Positions 41,387 through 52,232 of a stretch of 64,000 nt of DNA are shown here, piece after piece; within the stretch, counting starts at the first letter, position 1, and every line of letters starts with the position of its first letter. The notes beneath the pieces were generated by a model. The model worked only from the letters and a program-made list of their open reading frames with translations, had not been told where the DNA came from and searched no databases. The stretch is from Marinobacter sp. LV10R510-11A (GTDB lineage Bacteria > Pseudomonadota > Gammaproteobacteria > Pseudomonadales > Oleiphilaceae): positions 2,480,001 to 2,544,000 of the forward strand of contig NZ_LT907980.1 of assembly GCF_900215155.1 (NCBI RefSeq), given 5' to 3'. A program made the translations under genes and the position numbers.

Positions 41387-44300
41387 TCACTCAGATTCCA
41401 GCTCGATGTCGATACCCAGCGAACGAATCTCCTTGACAAGAACGTTGAAGGATTCCGGCATGCCGGGCTCCATACGATGATCACCATCGACGATGTTCTT
41501 GTACATCTTAGTCCGACCGTTCACGTCATCAGACTTAACGGTGAGCATTTCCTGCAGCGTATACGCTGCGCCGTAAGCCTCAAGGGCCCACACTTCCATC
41601 TCACCGAAGCGCTGACCACCGAACTGCGCCTTACCACCCAGCGGCTGCTGAGTAACCAGGCTGTAGGAACCGGTTGAACGGGCGTGCATCTTATCGTCGA
41701 TCAAGTGGTTGAGCTTGAGGATATACATATACCCTACAGTCACCGGGCGATCGAACGAATTACCTGTTCGCCCATCGTACAACATGGTCTGACCTGTTGT
41801 GCTCAGGCCTGCAAGTTCAAGCATATGCTTGACCTCGGCTTCCTCAGCGCCGTCAAACACTGGCGTGGCCATGGGAACACCACTGCGCAGGTTATGAGAC
41901 ATTTCGAGGATTTCCTTGTCATTCAGGGAATCCAAATCCACTTTGAAGACTTCATCAGAGTGGTTGTAGATCTCATCTAGCAACTTACGCAGTTCGGAAA
42001 CCTTGCGCTGCTCATCCAGCATTTTGCTGATGCGCTCGCCCAAGCCTTTCGCCGCAGCGCCCAGATGGGTCTCAAGAACCTGACCTACGTTCATCCGCGA
42101 AGGAACACCCAGCGGGTTCAGAACGATATCAACGGTGTTGCCGAACTCATCGTAAGGCATATCTTCGATCGGCATCACCGCCGAGATAACACCCTTGTTA
42201 CCGTGCCGGCCGGCCATCTTGTCACCAGGCTGGATACGACGTTTGATCGCAAGGTAAACCTTAACGATTTTCAAAACGCCCGGAGCAAGGTCATCGCCCT
42301 GCTGAAGCTTGCGTTTTTTGTCATCAAAGCGCGCGTCGTGCTCTTTCTTGCGCTCCTCAAGACCCTGCTCGGATTTCTCCAGCAACTCATTGAGGCTCTC
42401 GTCCTTCATGCGGAGCTTGAACCAATCGGAACGCGGCAGCTCGACAAGATAGCCTTCCTCGAGGCTAGCGCCTTTTTTCAGGCCCGGGGCACTGATTACA
42501 GACTGCTCCTTCAGCGCATTCAGCAGGCGCTCAAACGTTGCGCCTTCGACGATGCGATATTCGTCTTTCAGATCCTTGCGGTACTGATTTAGCTGCTCTT
42601 TCTCAATAGCTTTCGCACGAGGATCCTTCTCGATACCATCACGGGTAAAGACTTGTACATCTATAATGGTACCGCGAGTGCCTGTCGGCACACGGGAGGA
42701 GGTGTCTTTCACATCAGACGCCTTCTCACCAAAGATGGCTCTCAACAGCTTCTCCTCCGGAGTCAGCTGGGTTTCACCTTTCGGTGTCACCTTGCCTACC
42801 AGAATATCGCCAGCGCCTACCTCTGCACCTATATAAACAATACCGGACTCATCCAGCTTGGCCAGCGCGCTTTCACCCACGTTTGGAATGTCCGCGGTGA
42901 TCTCTTCGCTACCCAACTTTGTATCACGAGCCACACAGGTCAATTCCTGAATGTGGATGGTGGTCAGGCGATCTTCCTGAACCACTTTCTCGGAGATAAG
43001 TATGGAATCCTCAAAGTTGTAACCGTTCCAGGGCATGAATGCGATACGCATATTCTGACCCAGAGCCAGCTCACCGAGATCTACAGAGGGCCCATCTGCA
43101 AGCACATCACCGCGGGCAATCTCGTCACCCTGACGAACGATCGAGCGCTGATTGATACAGGTGTTCTGGTTCGAACGGGTGTATTTGGTGAGGTTATAGA
43201 TATCCACACCAGCATCGCCTGCCTCGGTTTCCTCATGATTAACGCGAACAACAATACGGGCAGCATCAACGCTTTCAATCGCACCGCCACGGCGGGCGGT
43301 CACACAAACGCCGGAATCCTGCGCCACTGTGCGCTCAACACCTGTACCAACCAGTGGCACCTGCGCACGCAATGTTGGAACCGCCTGACGCTGCATGTTT
43401 GCGCCCATCAGGGCCCTGTTAGCATCGTCGTGCTCAAGGAACGGAATCAATGAGGCAGCAACAGATACAACTTGGCGCGGCGACACATCCATGAAGTTAA
43501 CACTTTCAGGAGGCATGACCGTTGTTTCGTTCTGATGACGTACCGTGACCAACTCGTCCATCAGACGCTTGCCGTCATCCATAGCCGCACTGGCCTGAGC
43601 GATAACGTAGTTGCTCTCTTCGATCGCTGACAAATAAACCAGCTCATCGGTTACCAGGCCACCCTCTACTTTTCTGTACGGGCTTTCTAGGAAGCCGTAA
43701 GAATTGGCACGCGCGTAGGTAGCCAGCGAGTTAATAAGACCAATGTTCGGACCTTCGGGTGTCTCGATCGGACACACACGACCATAGTGCGTCGGATGCA
43801 CGTCCCGAACTTCAAACCCGGCGCGTTCACGAGTCAGGCCACCTGGCCCAAGAGCTGAAATACGACGCTTGTGGGTCACTTCAGACAGTGGGTTGTTCTG
43901 ATCCATAAACTGAGACAGCTGACTGGATCCGAAGAATTCCTTGACCGCTGCTGCAACAGGCTTTGCGTTGATCAGATCCTGAGGCATCAGACCTTCACTC
44001 TCTGCCAGACTCAAGCGCTCACGAACAGCCCGCTCGACACGAACCAGACCCACACGGAACTGATTCTCAGCCATTTCGCCCACGCAACGCACACGGCGGT
44101 TACCCAGGTTATCGATATCGTCTACGCTACCCTGTCCGTTACGGATATCGATCAGGGTCTTGAGGACATCGATTATGTCTTCGTGAGTCAACGTGCCCTC
44201 ACCAGTACTCTCTTCCCGACGCAGACGACGGTTGAGCTTCATCCGACCTACAGCAGACAGGTCGTAGCGCTCCTCAGAGAAGAACAAGTTTTTAAACAAG

Positions 44301-45463
44301 TTCTCGGCCGAATCCTTAGTGGGCGGCTCCCCCGGGCGCATCATGCGATAGATCTCTACCAGAGCTTCCAGCGGGCTGCGGGTCGGGTCGATACGTAAAG
44401 TATCGGACATGAACGGACCGCAATCCAAGTCGTTAGTATAAAGAGTCTCAATGTCTGTTACGCCAGCATCCAGAATCTTGGTAACAACCTCGTCGGTGAG
44501 TTCAGTATTACACTCAACCAGAACTTCACCGCTAGCCTGATCCACCATATCTTTAGCCAGAACACGGCCGTACAGATATTCGGTGGGAACCTCGAGCTCG
44601 TCGATGCCCGCTTTTTCAAGCTGCTTGATATGCCGAGCTGTGATCCGACGGCCTTCTTCAACGATCAATTTTCCGTCGTTGTCTTTAATATCAAATGTTG
44701 CAATATCACCGCGAAGGCGGCTTGGCACCAACTCCAGTTTGCAATGCTCTGCAGCCAGAGCGAACTTGCTCGTTTCAAAGAACATCTCCAACATCTGCTC
44801 GGAGGTATATCCCAGCGCACGCAGAAGAATCGAAGCAGGCAGCTTGCGCCTGCGGTCGATACGAACAAAAACGGCGTCTTTCGCATCGAACTCGAAGTCG
44901 AGCCACGAACCACGGTAAGGAATCACCCGAGCCGAATACAACAACTTACCGGATGAATGGGTCTTACCTTTGTCATGATCAAAGAATACACCGGGAGAAC
45001 GGTGGAGCTGGGAAACGATAACGCGCTCGGTACCGTTGATAACGAAGGTACCGTTCTCAGTCATCAAGGGCATTTCGCCCATGTAGACTTCTTGTTCCTT
45101 GATATCCTTGATCGCCTTGTTAGACGACTCCCTATCATAAATGATAAGGCGAGCCTTAACTCTCAGCGGCGCCGCGTATGTTACGCCCCTAAGCTGGCAT
45201 TCCTTGACGTCAAATACGGGCTCACCAATACGGTAGCTCACGTACTCAAGCGCAGCATTGCCAGAGTAACTGGCAATCGGGAATACGGATTTGAATGCTG
45301 CGTGAAGACCGGTTTCTCGACGGTCTCCAGGTGCGGCTTCCATTTGCAGGAAGTCCCGGAATGAATCCAGCTGAATAGACAGCAAATAGGGAACTTCCAT
45401 CACGGAAGGCAATTTACTGAAATCTTTGCGAATCCGCTTTTTTTCGGTGTAGGAGTAAGTCAT
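41387..45463 (-). CDS. rpoB: DNA-directed RNA polymerase subunit beta
   Basis: A 1358-residue beta subunit. The start at 45463 ([35 protein letters not shown]) has GGGGA upstream; an ATG two codons earlier is too close to it. The rifampicin pocket ([29 protein letters not shown]) has the wild-type Asp, His and Ser, so no resistance mutation is seen. The C-terminal clamp region ([25 protein letters not shown]) is intact. Confidence 0.99.
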   Translation of the reverse strand: MTYSYTEKKRIRKDFSKLPSVMEVPYLLSIQLDSFRDFLQMEAAPGDRRETGLHAAFKSVFPIASYSGNAALEYVSYRIGEPVFDVKECQLRGVTYAAPLRVKARLIIYDRESSNKAIKDIKEQEVYMGEMPLMTENGTFVINGTERVIVSQLHRSPGVFFDHDKGKTHSSGKLLYSARVIPYRGSWLDFEFDAKDAVFVRIDRRRKLPASILLRALGYTSEQMLEMFFETSKFALAAEHCKLELVPSRLRGDIATFDIKDNDGKLIVEEGRRITARHIKQLEKAGIDELEVPTEYLYGRVLAKDMVDQASGEVLVECNTELTDEVVTKILDAGVTDIETLYTNDLDCGPFMSDTLRIDPTRSPLEALVEIYRMMRPGEPPTKDSAENLFKNLFFSEERYDLSAVGRMKLNRRLRREESTGEGTLTHEDIIDVLKTLIDIRNGQGSVDDIDNLGNRRVRCVGEMAENQFRVGLVRVERAVRERLSLAESEGLMPQDLINAKPVAAAVKEFFGSSQLSQFMDQNNPLSEVTHKRRISALGPGGLTRERAGFEVRDVHPTHYGRVCPIETPEGPNIGLINSLATYARANSYGFLESPYRKVEGGLVTDELVYLSAIEESNYVIAQASAAMDDGKRLMDELVTVRHQNETTVMPPESVNFMDVSPRQVVSVAASLIPFLEHDDANRALMGANMQRQAVPTLRAQVPLVGTGVERTVAQDSGVCVTARRGGAIESVDAARIVVRVNHEETEAGDAGVDIYNLTKYTRSNQNTCINQRSIVRQGDEIARGDVLADGPSVDLGELALGQNMRIAFMPWNGYNFEDSILISEKVVQEDRLTTIHIQELTCVARDTKLGSEEITADIPNVGESALAKLDESGIVYIGAEVGAGDILVGKVTPKGETQLTPEEKLLRAIFGEKASDVKDTSSRVPTGTRGTIIDVQVFTRDGIEKDPRAKAIEKEQLNQYRKDLKDEYRIVEGATFERLLNALKEQSVISAPGLKKGASLEEGYLVELPRSDWFKLRMKDESLNELLEKSEQGLEERKKEHDARFDDKKRKLQQGDDLAPGVLKIVKVYLAIKRRIQPGDKMAGRHGNKGVISAVMPIEDMPYDEFGNTVDIVLNPLGVPSRMNVGQVLETHLGAAAKGLGERISKMLDEQRKVSELRKLLDEIYNHSDEVFKVDLDSLNDKEILEMSHNLRSGVPMATPVFDGAEEAEVKHMLELAGLSTTGQTMLYDGRTGNSFDRPVTVGYMYILKLNHLIDDKMHARSTGSYSLVTQQPLGGKAQFGGQRFGEMEVWALEAYGAAYTLQEMLTVKSDDVNGRTKMYKNIVDGDHRMEPGMPESFNVLVKEIRSLGIDIELESE

Positions 45464-45634
45464 CTGCATTCCCCAGCTTTAGACCTGATACCTGGTATCA
45501 AGAAGCAACCAATGTTCTGCTTCGGGGCCGAATTGCTCGGCTTATCGCGCCGTCTTAAACAAAGACTCTGGTAACCGGTTGCAGATCTAAAACCAACCTG
45601 CAAGTGCATACCAGACTCTATAGCATATACAACA

Positions 45635-45665
45635 GAAAAAGGCCGGTGGCACAAAGCCACCAGCC
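45635..45665 (-). terminator. Attenuator between rplL and rpoB
   Basis: On the minus strand GGCTGGTGGC-TTTGT-GCCACCGGCC is followed by TTTTTCTGTT. In E. coli a partial terminator at the same place lowers rpoBC expression relative to rplJL. The remaining ~170 bp to rpoB has no gene. Confidence 0.85.
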
Positions 45666-45705
45666 TATCTACGCTAGACGCGCAGTTTCGATCAACAGCC
45701 GACTC

Positions 45706-46083
45706 TTACTTAAGCTCAACAGAAGCGCCTGCTTCCTCGAGCTTCTTCTTCGCTTCTTCTGAGTCGGCTTTGCTCGCTGCTTCCTTAATAGTGGAAGGCG
45801 CGCCGTCAACCAGCTCTTTAGCTTCTTTCAGACCCAGGCCGGTCAGTTCACGAACAGCCTTGATAACGTTTACTTTCTTCTCGCCGTGTCCGGTAAGAAT
45901 AACGTCAAATTCGGTCTGCTCTTCCTCAACGGCAGCAGCATCACCACCAACTGCAGGTGCAGCAGCAACGGCTGCAGCGGCAGATACGCCGAATTTCTCT
46001 TCCATTGCTTCAACAAGCGCTACAACGTCCATTACGCTCATTTCTGCGATTGCGTTCAAAATGTCTTCGTTAGACAGAGCCAT
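45706..46083 (-). CDS. rplL: 50S ribosomal protein L7/L12
   Basis: A 125-residue acidic stalk protein. It has an N-terminal dimerisation domain ([36 protein letters not shown]), an Ala-rich hinge ([12 protein letters not shown]) and a factor-binding domain ([39 protein letters not shown]). Present in several copies per ribosome, it recruits EF-Tu and EF-G. It is encoded 39 bp after rplJ and before the attenuator. Confidence 0.98.
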   Translation of the reverse strand: MALSNEDILNAIAEMSVMDVVALVEAMEEKFGVSAAAAVAAAPAVGGDAAAVEEEQTEFDVILTGHGEKKVNVIKAVRELTGLGLKEAKELVDGAPSTIKEAASKADSEEAKKKLEEAGASVELK

Positions 46084-46122
46084 GACTTTCTCCCAAAATA
46101 GTAAAAATGGTGTTCAACAGAA

Positions 46123-46653
46123 TCAAGCAGCGTCTTGCTTCTGGTCGCGAACTGCCGCTACAGCACGGGTCACTTTCGAAGGAACTTCGTTCAGTGTCCG
46201 TGCCAGCTTGGTGATTGGTGCCTGTGTTACAACTGCCAGCATCGTCAATGCTTCGTGATGCGTTGGTAGCTTGGCAAGACGATCGATTTGCTCTGCACCC
46301 ATCAGCTCACCGCCAATGGCCAGACCTTTAATCTCGAACACCTCTTTCTCTTTAGCAAAATCCTTCAGCAAGCGCGCAGCCGCTCCCGGATCTTCCATAG
46401 AGAATGCCAAAATAGTCGGGCCGACTAGGATCTCATCGATGCACTCAAACTCAGTACCACGGATAGCAATCTTCGCAAGGTTGTTACGAACAACCTGAAG
46501 ATGAACATTCTCGGCACGAGCTTTGGCACGCAGAGCCGTCATGTCACCAGAGGTGACGCCACGGTAGTCAGCCAAAACCACAGACAGAGCACCACCGGCA
46601 GTCTCGTTGACTTTAGCGACGATCGCTTTCTTGTCTTCGAGTCTAATTGCCAC
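46123..46653 (-). CDS. rplJ: 50S ribosomal protein L10
   Basis: A 176-residue L10: [46 protein letters not shown]. It anchors L7/L12 dimers to 23S rRNA through its C-terminal helix. L10 complexes repress the rplJL mRNA in E. coli through a leader RNA. The 233 bp region upstream here has the expected position and G/C-rich structure. The start follows GAGGAG closely. Confidence 0.98.
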   Translation of the reverse strand: MAIRLEDKKAIVAKVNETAGGALSVVLADYRGVTSGDMTALRAKARAENVHLQVVRNNLAKIAIRGTEFECIDEILVGPTILAFSMEDPGAAARLLKDFAKEKEVFEIKGLAIGGELMGAEQIDRLAKLPTHHEALTMLAVVTQAPITKLARTLNEVPSKVTRAVAAVRDQKQDAA

Positions 46654-46659
46654 TGGATT

Positions 46660-46880
46660 TCTCCTCGATTTCGCCGGGGATATCCCGGCAAACCCATCAT
46701 TGCCCCGGAAACCATTTTGTATAGCTTCCTGCGGGCGCCTTAACGGTGTTTGGGTTCAGAGAGAACGTCTTCACACCGTCTGCGCAGGCGTTGCTTTAAC
46801 CCTTCCAGCCAAAAGGCTTCAGGGGCCTGCGGTCTTTGACAGCCTTGGCTTCCGCCTAGACTACAAAGCAACTATCTATC
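46660..46880 (-). ncRNA. Candidate L10 leader (rplJ 5' regulatory RNA)
   Basis: The rplA-rplJ gap (46654-46886) is structured rather than empty. Minus-strand segments include complementary GCCGGGATATCCCCGGC near the rplJ start and GCAGGCCCCTGAAGCC / CAACGCCTGCGC arms further up. In E. coli and relatives the same spacer is the L10-(L12)n binding leader. No covariance search could be run, so boundaries are approximate. Confidence 0.5.
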
Positions 46881-46886
46881 AAAACG

Positions 46887-47585
46887 TCAGATTTCAAGAC
46901 CGTTCTGATCGATAGTCAGACCAGGACCCATAGTCGAGGAAACCGTGATCTTCTTGAGATACACGCCTTTCGCCGACGATGGCCTCGCCTTTTTCAGATC
47001 CGCCACGAGAGCTTCAAGGTTTTCCTTGATGCTCTGGGCGGAGAATTCAACGTTACCCAACGGAGAGTGGATAATACCGTTTTTGTCCGTACGGTAGCGC
47101 ACCTGCCCTGCCTTGGCGTTTTTGACTGCAGTCTCAACGTCAGGAGTAACGGTACCAACTTTCGGGTTAGGCATCAGGCCACGAGGGCCCAAGATCTGGC
47201 CCAGCTGACCAACAACACGCATAGCATCTGGAGTGGCGATTACCACGTCGAAATTCATGTTGCCTTTCTTAACCTCGTCAGCGAGGTCGTCCATGCCAAC
47301 AATATCAGCACCGGCCGCGATTGCTTTCTCAGCGTTTGCACCCTGCGTGAATACTGCAACACGAACCGTTTTACCTGTGCCGTTTGGCAACACAGTGCTG
47401 CTGCGAACAACCTGGTCGGATTTACGTGCATCAACACCAAGATTGATTGCAACGTCTAAGGATTCCTTGAACTTTACGGTCTGACCCAGCTCAACCAGCA
47501 GCGCTACCGCCTCATCAACAGAGTAGGAACGGGTAGACTCAACCTTTTCATGAATAAGCTTTTGACGCTTGCTCAACTTCGACAT
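46887..47585 (-). CDS. rplA: 50S ribosomal protein L1
   Basis: A 232-residue L1 starting [27 protein letters not shown]. The start follows the rplK stop by one base; a longer open frame back into rplK has no family support. Blocks [19 protein letters not shown] and [18 protein letters not shown] are diagnostic. It forms the L1 stalk, and in E. coli represses rplK-rplA translation. Confidence 0.97.
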   Translation of the reverse strand: MSKLSKRQKLIHEKVESTRSYSVDEAVALLVELGQTVKFKESLDVAINLGVDARKSDQVVRSSTVLPNGTGKTVRVAVFTQGANAEKAIAAGADIVGMDDLADEVKKGNMNFDVVIATPDAMRVVGQLGQILGPRGLMPNPKVGTVTPDVETAVKNAKAGQVRYRTDKNGIIHSPLGNVEFSAQSIKENLEALVADLKKARPSSAKGVYLKKITVSSTMGPGLTIDQNGLEI

Positions 47586-47586
47586 G

Positions 47587-48018
47587 TTACACGCCCTCCA
47601 CGGTGAGGCCCATGCTGCGGGCGGTTCCAGCGATGGTACGAACCGCTGCTTCCATATCGGAAGCAGTAAGATCCGGCTCTTTGGTCTTGGCGATTTCTTC
47701 AAGCTGCTCGCGAGTAACCTTGCCAACCTTGTCGGTATTCGGGCGACCAGAACCACTCTTCACACCAGCGGCCTTTTTAAGCAGAACAGGCGCAGGCGGT
47801 GTTTTAGTGATAAATGTAAAGCTGCGATCACTGTATACAGTAATTACCGTAGGTATCGGCAGGCCAGCTTCCATATCCTGGGTCTGGGCGTTGAACGCCT
47901 TACAGAATTCCATAATGTTAACGCCGCGCTGGCCCAAAGCAGGACCAACGGGGGGGCTCGGGTTGGCCTTACCGGCAGCAACCTGAAGCTTGACATATGC
48001 TTCTATCTTTTTAGCCAT
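47587..48018 (-). CDS. rplK: 50S ribosomal protein L11
   Basis: A 143-residue L11: [47 protein letters not shown], with the C-terminal RNA-binding domain ending [13 protein letters not shown]. It binds the GTPase-associated centre and is needed for RelA activation. The Pro-rich PPVGPALG segment contacts thiopeptide antibiotics and is unchanged. Confidence 0.98.
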   Translation of the reverse strand: MAKKIEAYVKLQVAAGKANPSPPVGPALGQRGVNIMEFCKAFNAQTQDMEAGLPIPTVITVYSDRSFTFITKTPPAPVLLKKAAGVKSGSGRPNTDKVGKVTREQLEEIAKTKEPDLTASDMEAAVRTIAGTARSMGLTVEGV

Positions 48019-48069
48019 GATAGTACTCCTGTGGGTTCAAACGCTCTTCAGCTCCCCGTTTGCAGACAC

Positions 48070-48100
48070 AAAAAGCCCGCAACGCCTGAGCGCGCGAGCC
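48070..48100 (-). terminator. Terminator candidate between nusG and rplK
   Basis: On the minus strand GGCTCGCGCGC-TCAGG-CGTTGCGGGC forms a stem with G-U pairs, followed by TTTTTGTG, within the 102 bp nusG-rplK gap. A separate rplK promoter would then be needed; none was clear by eye. Confidence 0.55.
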
Positions 48101-48120
48101 TTCCGGTTAAAAATTGCCTA

Positions 48121-48654
48121 TCAGTCCTTTTCAACCTGACCAAACTCCAATTCTACCGGAGTTGAGCGGCCGAAAATCAGAACAGCAACCTTGACCCGAC
48201 TCTTGTCGTAGTCGACTTCTTCTACTACGCCATTGAAATCCGCAAACGGCCCTTCAACAACGCGAACAACTTCACCTGGCTCAAACAACGTCTTGGGCTT
48301 GGGCTTATCCACACCACTTTCAACGCGGCGCAAAATCGCTTCAGCCTCGCGCTCGGTGATTGGAGCCGGCTTATCTTTGGTTCCGCCGATAAAGCCAAGT
48401 ACACGCGGTGTATTCTTCACCAGGTGCCAAGTACCGTCATCCATTTCCATTTGAACAAGAACGTATCCAGGATAGAACTTGCGCTCACTCTTGCGTTTTT
48501 TCCCGTCACGCATCTCAACAACTTCTTCGGTAGGAACAAGAATGTCACCAAACCTGTCTTCCATACCTTCAAACGCGATGCGCTCTGTGAGAGTGCGCAT
48601 TACTTGCTTTTCATAGCCAGAATACGCATGAACGACATACCAGCGCTTAGCCAT
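48121..48654 (-). CDS. nusG: Transcription termination/antitermination protein NusG
   Basis: A 177-residue NusG. The NGN domain ([58 protein letters not shown]) precedes a C-terminal KOW domain ([25 protein letters not shown]). It binds RNA polymerase, and links it to Rho or to the ribosome through S10. It forms the secE-nusG pair, 12 bp apart. Confidence 0.98.
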   Translation of the reverse strand: MAKRWYVVHAYSGYEKQVMRTLTERIAFEGMEDRFGDILVPTEEVVEMRDGKKRKSERKFYPGYVLVQMEMDDGTWHLVKNTPRVLGFIGGTKDKPAPITEREAEAILRRVESGVDKPKPKTLFEPGEVVRVVEGPFADFNGVVEEVDYDKSRVKVAVLIFGRSTPVELEFGQVEKD

Positions 48655-48666
48655 TGCCCACTCCTG

Positions 48667-49035
48667 TTAACCGATAAACCCGGCGACAAGCCAACTGATT
48701 ATCGAATCCATACCCCACAACAACAGGGACACAACCAGCACAAAGACCACAACAATTACAGTGGTCTGAACCAGTTCCGGCCTAGTGGGCCATACGACCT
48801 TCCGAATCTCGACGCGTGCTTCTTTTAGCAACGTCGCAAAACGACGTCCGCGTACGGTCTGCAAAGCGACAAGCGCCGCAACGATCGCGAGACCAACAAG
48901 AGCCAGAACCCGATACAGCAGAGATTCGGCGCTAAAATACTGATTACCAACAACACCTACGGCAATCAGCACAAAGACAACCAACCACTTCACTAGGTTG
49001 AACCGACTGTTTGACTGAACAGCTTTTGACTCCAT
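48667..49035 (-). CDS. secE: Protein translocase subunit SecE
   Basis: A 122-residue SecE of the three-helix enteric type: helices near 15-34 (LVKWLVVFVLIAVGVVGNQYF), 40-60 and 95-118. The conserved amphipathic segment REIRKVVWPTRPEL-like (VEIRKVVWPTRPELVQT) clamps SecY. The start at 49035 (MESKAVQSNSRFN) was chosen because the longer frame runs into the tRNA-Trp gene. The ribosome-binding site is weak. Confidence 0.95.
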   Translation of the reverse strand: MESKAVQSNSRFNLVKWLVVFVLIAVGVVGNQYFSAESLLYRVLALVGLAIVAALVALQTVRGRRFATLLKEARVEIRKVVWPTRPELVQTTVIVVVFVLVVSLLLWGMDSIISWLVAGFIG

Positions 49036-49069
49036 GGGAATCAACTTATGTATCAGGATGTTAAAAAAA

Positions 49070-49145
<76 letters not shown>

Positions 49146-49182
49146 GCACCGAAACAACTCAGTGCACTTTCTATCGAGAAAA

Positions 49183-50379
49183 TTACTCGAGGATCTTTGC
49201 GACTACGCCGGCACCAACGGTACGACCGCCTTCGCGAATCGCGAAGCGCAGGCCATCTTCCATGGCGATCGGAGCAATCAACGTCACTTCCATCTTCACG
49301 TTATCACCAGGCATAACCATTTCCACGCCTTCCGGCAGTTCACAGGAACCAGTTACGTCGGTTGTACGGAAGTAGAACTGCGGGCGATAACCCTTGAAGA
49401 ACGGGGTATGACGACCACCCTCATCCTTGCCCAGTACGTACACTTCACACTCAAACTTGGTGTGCGGCTTGATGCTGCCTGGCTTACACAGAACCTGACC
49501 ACGCTCAACGTCGTCACGCTTAGTGCCGCGCAGCAGTACACCTACGTTCTCACCCGCACGACCTTCGTCGAGCAGCTTACGGAACATCTCAACGCCGGTG
49601 CAGACTGTCTTGACGGTATCCTTGAGACCAACAATCTCAACTTCCCCACCCACCTTGACGATGCCGCGCTCTACACGACCGGTCACAACCGTACCACGAC
49701 CGGAAATAGAGAACACATCTTCAATCGGCAGCAGGAACGGAAGATTGATCGCACGCTCTGGCTCAGGGATGTACGAATCCAGGGCTTCTACCAGCTTCTT
49801 AACAGCGGTAGTACCCATTTCGTTGTCGTCTTTACCTTGCAGCGCCATTAGGGCTGAACCGGTGATGATCGGAGTGTCGTCACCCGGGAAGTCGTATGCG
49901 GCCAATAGCTCGCGAACTTCCATCTCTACCAGCTCTAGGAGCTCCTCATCGTCTACCATGTCCGCTTTGTTCAGGAACACAACGATGTAAGGAACGCCAA
50001 CCTGACGCGACAGCAGGATGTGCTCACGAGTCTGCGGCATGGGGCCGTCAGCAGCGGAGCAAACCAGAATAGCACCATCCATCTGTGCCGCACCCGTGAT
50101 CATGTTTTTAACATAGTCAGCGTGGCCCGGGCAGTCTACGTGTGCGTAGTGACGAGCTGGAGAATCATACTCAACGTGGGAGGTCGCGATGGTAATACCA
50201 CGCGCACGCTCTTCCGGTGCGTTATCGATCGAATCGAATGCACTCGCAGAACCAGTACCCCAAACTTCGTGACATACACGAGTCAAAGCAGCGGTCAGAG
50301 TCGTCTTACCATGGTCAACGTGACCAATAGTGCCCACATTAAGGTGCGGCTTAATACGTTCAAATTTAGACTTAGACAT
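49183..50379 (-). CDS. tuf: Elongation factor Tu, copy 2 (tRNA-tuf operon)
   Basis: A 398-residue EF-Tu, identical to copy 1 except for Ile9. All G motifs are intact. It follows the Thr-Tyr-Gly-Thr tRNA genes, as tufB does in E. coli, and is followed by tRNA-Trp. The start at 50379 is set by homology; the frame is open seven codons further. Silent differences from copy 1 occur at codons 3, 14 and 17 only. The identical tract is 49175-50328. Confidence 0.98.
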   Translation of the reverse strand: MSKSKFERIKPHLNVGTIGHVDHGKTTLTAALTRVCHEVWGTGSASAFDSIDNAPEERARGITIATSHVEYDSPARHYAHVDCPGHADYVKNMITGAAQMDGAILVCSAADGPMPQTREHILLSRQVGVPYIVVFLNKADMVDDEELLELVEMEVRELLAAYDFPGDDTPIITGSALMALQGKDDNEMGTTAVKKLVEALDSYIPEPERAINLPFLLPIEDVFSISGRGTVVTGRVERGIVKVGGEVEIVGLKDTVKTVCTGVEMFRKLLDEGRAGENVGVLLRGTKRDDVERGQVLCKPGSIKPHTKFECEVYVLGKDEGGRHTPFFKGYRPQFYFRTTDVTGSCELPEGVEMVMPGDNVKMEVTLIAPIAMEDGLRFAIREGGRTVGAGVVAKILE

Positions 50380-50430
50380 TCGACCAATCTCCCTAACCAA
50401 CCTGGATCGTAACGTTGACCGGATAAATAG

Positions 50431-50506
50431 TGGAGCTCATGACCGGAGTTGAACCGGTGACCTCATCCTTACCAAGGATGTGCTCTACCGACTGAGCTAC
50501 ATGAGC
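50431..50506 (-). tRNA. tRNA-Thr (GGT)
   Basis: A 76 nt cloverleaf, GCTCATGTAGCTCAG start, anticodon loop TTGGTAA (GGT) and encoded CCA. It is the tRNA nearest tuf copy 2, corresponding in position to E. coli thrT. Confidence 0.97.
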
Positions 50507-50520
50507 ATTGCATATAAAAT

Positions 50521-50595
<75 letters not shown>

Positions 50596-50606
50596 GAGCA
50601 ATTAAG

Positions 50607-50691
50607 TGGTGGAGGGGGCAGGATTCGAACCTGCGAAGCTTTCGCGTCAGATTTACAGTCTGATCCCTTTGGCCAACTCGGGAACCCCTCC
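50607..50691 (-). tRNA. tRNA-Tyr (GTA)
   Basis: An 85 nt class II tRNA with a long variable arm (ACGCGAAAGC region), anticodon GTA (CTGTAAA loop) and encoded CCA. The acceptor is GGAGGGG. It occupies the tyrU position of the tRNA-tuf operon. Confidence 0.97.
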
Positions 50692-50731
50692 GAGTTAGGC
50701 GCGCTCTCACGCACCCGTTACTACAAAAAAG

Positions 50732-50807
50732 TGGAGCTGGCGGACGGAATCGAACCCCCGACCTGCTGATTACAAGTCAGCTGCTCTACCAACTGAGCTA
50801 CGCCAGC
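50732..50807 (-). tRNA. tRNA-Thr (TGT)
   Basis: A 76 nt cloverleaf, GCTGGCGTAGCTCAG start, anticodon loop CTTGTAA (TGT) and encoded CCA. First gene of the tRNA-tuf operon, downstream of the promoter at 50836-50864. Confidence 0.97.
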
Positions 50808-50835
50808 TCACAATCGCCTCTTCAGCGAGGGCGGT

Positions 50836-50864
50836 ATACTACGGATTTTTTACTGACGTTGCAA
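50836..50864 (-). promoter_or_regulatory. Promoter of the tRNA-tuf operon
   Basis: On the minus strand -35 TTGCAA (50864-50859), 17 bp spacer and -10 TAGTAT (50841-50836), then a GC-rich discriminator (ACCGCCC). It overlaps the last codons of the SPOR-like gene, whose stop is at 50839. Confidence 0.65.
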
Positions 50865-51501
50865 CACCTTCGCAGGTGTTGATTTCGACGAAGTCGAATT
50901 CATTGCCATAATCCGCCTCAGCCGCCTGAATTTGCTTTTCAACAAATTCCGAGCTCACTTCAAAAGACAGCGCGTAGCTTATCTGATTTCGGGGGAAGTT
51001 GGCCAGTATTGCATTGAGATTCTGATGTTTTTTTTCCTCTAGCACGGAAATTGCCGCCTCCCGGGACTCAAACAGGCCGAGGGAGATGGCATTGCGGTTA
51101 CTACCCTGGGTAACTAAGTACGAATCAACCCCCTGCTTGCGAAGCTTTCTTGACTGGGCCAAGGCGATCTTTTCCGGTTGGGGAGGAATGATTACCCAGT
51201 GCAACGGCGAACGCTCCCTCTCCGTCTCGACAACCTGGTAATGCAGATATTCCAGCGAACGCTCCTTTTTAGCGATGGCTTCGGCATCACCTACTGTGGC
51301 AAACCAGCCAACCATGACGCATTTACGCGCTTCTGACGCCCCCGGTACGGTGAGAGGATCCGAATAGACAACCCTTAATTCCGCCACCCTTGGCAAAGTG
51401 CCGGTCGCCATGCTGCTAGCCGAGCTGTATTCAGGAAAGCTATTCAAACCGTACCAAACAAAGACGTTAAGCAGCATCAGCATCAAGGCCAAGCGCTTCA
51501 T
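50839..51501 (-). CDS. SPOR-domain-like exported or membrane-anchored protein of unknown function
   Basis: A 220-residue protein with an N-terminal hydrophobic segment (MKRLALMLMLLNVFVWYGL) and, after a short linker, a region resembling SPOR repeats (CVMVGWFATVGDAEAIAKK; QGSNRNAISLGLFESREAAISVLEEKK). SPOR domains bind denuded septal peptidoglycan. Its start overlaps the coaX stop by four bases, so it is the last gene of birA-coaX. It may be an envelope protein carried on a metabolic operon. The SPOR call is by motif reading only. Confidence 0.7.
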   Translation of the reverse strand: MKRLALMLMLLNVFVWYGLNSFPEYSSASSMATGTLPRVAELRVVYSDPLTVPGASEARKCVMVGWFATVGDAEAIAKKERSLEYLHYQVVETERERSPLHWVIIPPQPEKIALAQSRKLRKQGVDSYLVTQGSNRNAISLGLFESREAAISVLEEKKHQNLNAILANFPRNQISYALSFEVSSEFVEKQIQAAEADYGNEFDFVEINTCEGVATSVKNP

Positions 51502-52232
51502 ATCCCAAACACTTCGTTATCGATGCACCCTAGCCCATCTAACACCAGTGCGGGGTGATGACTTCCATCCATACCAAGCGCCAAAAGCCGTAGCGCATCA
51601 CCCCCAGTAATCAGCGCCTCAGCAAGACCAAGCTCCGCCATATCCTTTCTGACACGCGCAATCATGGCCAAAGACAGCCAAGACAGCCCGTGATTTACGC
51701 ACTCCGCCGTATTCTTTCCCGGCTGCGCCGATACAACATGATTTTTCTCAAACGTAATTCGGGCTGCATCTGTCTTCAGACTCTTCAGCATCATTTTAAA
51801 CCCGGGAAGAATATACCCCCCTAAGTGCTGACCTGCATGACTCACATAGTCCACTGTAATAGCACTACCTGCATCGATAACTGCGCAACCGCCTCTATGC
51901 AATGCCCAAGCACCGTACATACCATGCCAACGGTCAGCCCCCATGGCTTGCGGATCAGCATAGGAGTTCTGAAGCCCGAAACGCTCCGCTTCCGCCCAGT
52001 AAAAGCACACCGAACCTGGGACTTTTCGCTCCAGATAAGACAAAAGCTTTAGCCGGATGTCCTCACGGATTACCGTCGACACGCCTACACGGGAAATCGA
52101 GCCGAGATAGTCAGCAATTTCCCCCAAAGGATCCTCGCTATCTAGCGCGGACCAACCTTCATCAATAACGATTCCGGCTTGCTCCAGTCGCCACTTCATC
52201 CGAGTATTTCCCGCGTCTATCAACAGCCTCAT
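51498..52232 (-). CDS. coaX: Type III pantothenate kinase
   Basis: A 244-residue ASKHA-fold kinase that phosphorylates pantothenate, the first step of coenzyme A synthesis. Motifs: N-terminal phosphate loop LLIDAGNTRMKW (3-14), GADRWHGMYGAW, and CAVIDAGSAITVDYV with the second catalytic Asp. CoaX enzymes are CoA-insensitive and need a monovalent cation. It overlaps birA and the SPOR-like gene by four bases each. Confidence 0.95.
   Translation of the reverse strand: MRLLIDAGNTRMKWRLEQAGIVIDEGWSALDSEDPLGEIADYLGSISRVGVSTVIREDIRLKLLSYLERKVPGSVCFYWAEAERFGLQNSYADPQAMGADRWHGMYGAWALHRGGCAVIDAGSAITVDYVSHAGQHLGGYILPGFKMMLKSLKTDAARITFEKNHVVSAQPGKNTAECVNHGLSWLSLAMIARVRKDMAELGLAEALITGGDALRLLALGMDGSHHPALVLDGLGCIDNEVFGI

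Noticed and set aside
46887..47756. A 289-residue version of L1
   Set aside because: The extra 57 N-terminal residues read back through rplK in another frame. The family start MSKLSKRQK at 47585 is clear.
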